Source: CAIXLI01 sp964587125
Lineage (GTDB): Bacteria > Pseudomonadota > Alphaproteobacteria > UBA9219
DNA: 64,000 nt
Assembly (NCBI GenBank): GCA_964587125.1
Contig: CAZPKC010000006.1
Span: forward strand, 1-64,000
Reading direction: 5' to 3'
The notes beneath the pieces were generated by a model. It did no database searches. It was given only the letters and a program-made list of their open reading frames with translations, and was not told where the DNA came from. Shown piece after piece: positions 63,045 to 64,000 of this stretch (position 1 is the first letter of the stretch; each line of letters starts with the position of its first letter). The translations under genes were made by a program, and so were the position numbers.

Positions 63045-64000
63045 TGACCGACGCGCCCTCCCATATCCCCGTCATGCTGCGCGAAGTAATCGCCGCATTG
63101 GCCCCGCGAGATGGCGGCGTCTATGTGGACGGAACTTTCGGGCGCGGCGGTTACGCGCGCGCCCTGCTCGACGCCGCCAAGACCGAAGTCGTCGCCATCG
63201 ACCGCGATCCCGACGCCATCGAAGCGGGACAAAAAATGGTCGCCGAATTCAAGCCGCGCCTCACGCTTTTGCAAGGTCCTTTCGGCGCGATGGATGTCTT
63301 GCTGGCGGGCCAGCATATTTTCCGCGTTGACGGAATTACGCTCGATCTGGGCGTCTCCTCGCCGCAAATCGACGAGCCGGAACGCGGCTTTTCGTTCGCC
63401 GCCGACGGGCCTTTGGATATGCGCATGAGCAAGTGCGGCCCCAGCGCCGCCGATGTCGTCAACACGATGGATGAGCGCGAACTGGCGAATGTCATCTATA
63501 CGTTGGGCGAGGAGCGTTTCTCGCGCCGCGTCGCGCGCTGCATCGCCGAAGAGCGCGCGAAAAACCGCATCGCGCGCACGGCTCAACTGGCCGACATCAT
63601 CCGCCGCGCCGTGCCGCGCTCAAGCGACGGCCTCGATCCCGCCACGCGCAGTTTTCAGGCTTTGCGTATTTACGTGAACGACGAAATGGGCGAATTGACC
63701 CGCGCCTTGAACGCCGCCGTCATGTTGCTTAGCCCGCGGGGGCGTTTGGCGGTCGTTTCATTCCATTCGCTCGAAGACCGCGTGGTGAAGGATTTCATGC
63801 GCTCTCAAAGCGGCATGGGAGGGCAAGTATCGCGCCATCTGCCCGCGAACGATCACGAAAAGAAGGAACCTCTTTTCCAAATCCTGACCAAAAAGCCGCA
63901 AACGCCGAAAGACGACGAAAGGACCGCCAATCCGCGCGCCCGTTCGGCCAAATTGCGCGTCGCCGAAAGAACCGACGCGTCCATCCAGAAGGAGGAAGCA
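63044..64000 (+). CDS. rsmH: 16S rRNA (cytosine(1402)-N4)-methyltransferase, 3' end cut by window
   Basis: 319 codons are visible with no stop, so the gene runs just past the window. RsmH words are present: HIPVMLREVIAAL, GVYVDGTFGRGGYARALL (SAM site), DLGVSSPQIDEPERGFSF, DMRM, RVAVVSFHSLEDR-like (RLAVVSFHSLEDRVVKDF). It methylates C1402 of 16S rRNA. The frame is close to the normal family length, and GGAGG near the window end may serve the next gene, probably ftsL. Confidence 0.96.
   Translation, partial: MTDAPSHIPVMLREVIAALAPRDGGVYVDGTFGRGGYARALLDAAKTEVVAIDRDPDAIEAGQKMVAEFKPRLTLLQGPFGAMDVLLAGQHIFRVDGITLDLGVSSPQIDEPERGFSFAADGPLDMRMSKCGPSAADVVNTMDERELANVIYTLGEERFSRRVARCIAEERAKNRIARTAQLADIIRRAVPRSSDGLDPATRSFQALRIYVNDEMGELTRALNAAVMLLSPRGRLAVVSFHSLEDRVVKDFMRSQSGMGGQVSRHLPANDHEKKEPLFQILTKKPQTPKDDERTANPRARSAKLRVAERTDASIQKEEA

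Noticed and set aside
1..64000. CRISPR array, rRNA operon or intact insertion sequence
   Set aside because: No regularly spaced short repeats, no rRNA sequence and no transposase gene were seen.

Overview
The window looks like the chromosome of an alphaproteobacterium. The evidence is gene order: nuoA-N followed by birA, secG next to pyrG, purL-bolA-grxD, mraZ-rsmH, and a class I PHA synthase. I cannot fix the genus. GC is moderate, and the first ~10 kb looks more AT-rich by eye than the nuo region.

1-10.2 kb, accessory island (mostly minus strand). This is a complete diversity-generating retroelement (DGR): reverse transcriptase, template repeat (TR), Avd, and two target genes. The targets' 122-bp variable repeats (VR) differ from the TR by 16 and 14 substitutions, and all 30 fall at template adenines. 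Each target gene sits directly behind a large gene: one behind a MoxR-like AAA+ ATPase, the other behind a protein that has both an HEVGH metallopeptidase motif and a vWA/MIDAS domain. An antitoxin/PIN-toxin pair lies between the two halves. The targets have no signal peptide, so the diversified C-type-lectin-like domain probably acts in the cytoplasm with the AAA+/vWA machinery. This is the most unusual system in the window.

10.2-31.8 kb, mixed accessory and envelope genes. There is an ~830-bp intergenic stretch with a perfect 40-bp palindrome and a second terminator. After it come a large protein with a C-terminal VanX-like dipeptidase domain, an APC amino-acid permease, a PstS-like binding protein divergent from a chemoreceptor, a metallo-hydrolase coupled to a PhzE-type chorismate enzyme, a TPR-glycosyltransferase, a divergent two-partner-secretion pair (TpsA/TpsB), a degenerate HD-GYP membrane sensor and a LapG-like periplasmic cysteine protease.

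31.8-43.5 kb, housekeeping: class II DAHP synthase, aspartate aminotransferase, GTP cyclohydrolase II, pyrG, secG, grxD, bolA, purL, panB and birA, with several small hypothetical genes.

43.5-58.9 kb, the 14-gene nuo operon (complex I) on the minus strand. It has two foreign insertions: an amino-acid-type periplasmic binding protein between nuoL and nuoM, and a GIY-YIG mini-nuclease plus a cloverleaf-like palindromic repeat between nuoF and nuoG.

58.9-64 kb: a PAP2/class A acid phosphatase, a small lipoprotein, phaC, and the start of the division/cell-wall cluster (mraZ, and rsmH cut by the window end), preceded by a four-repeat MraZ box.
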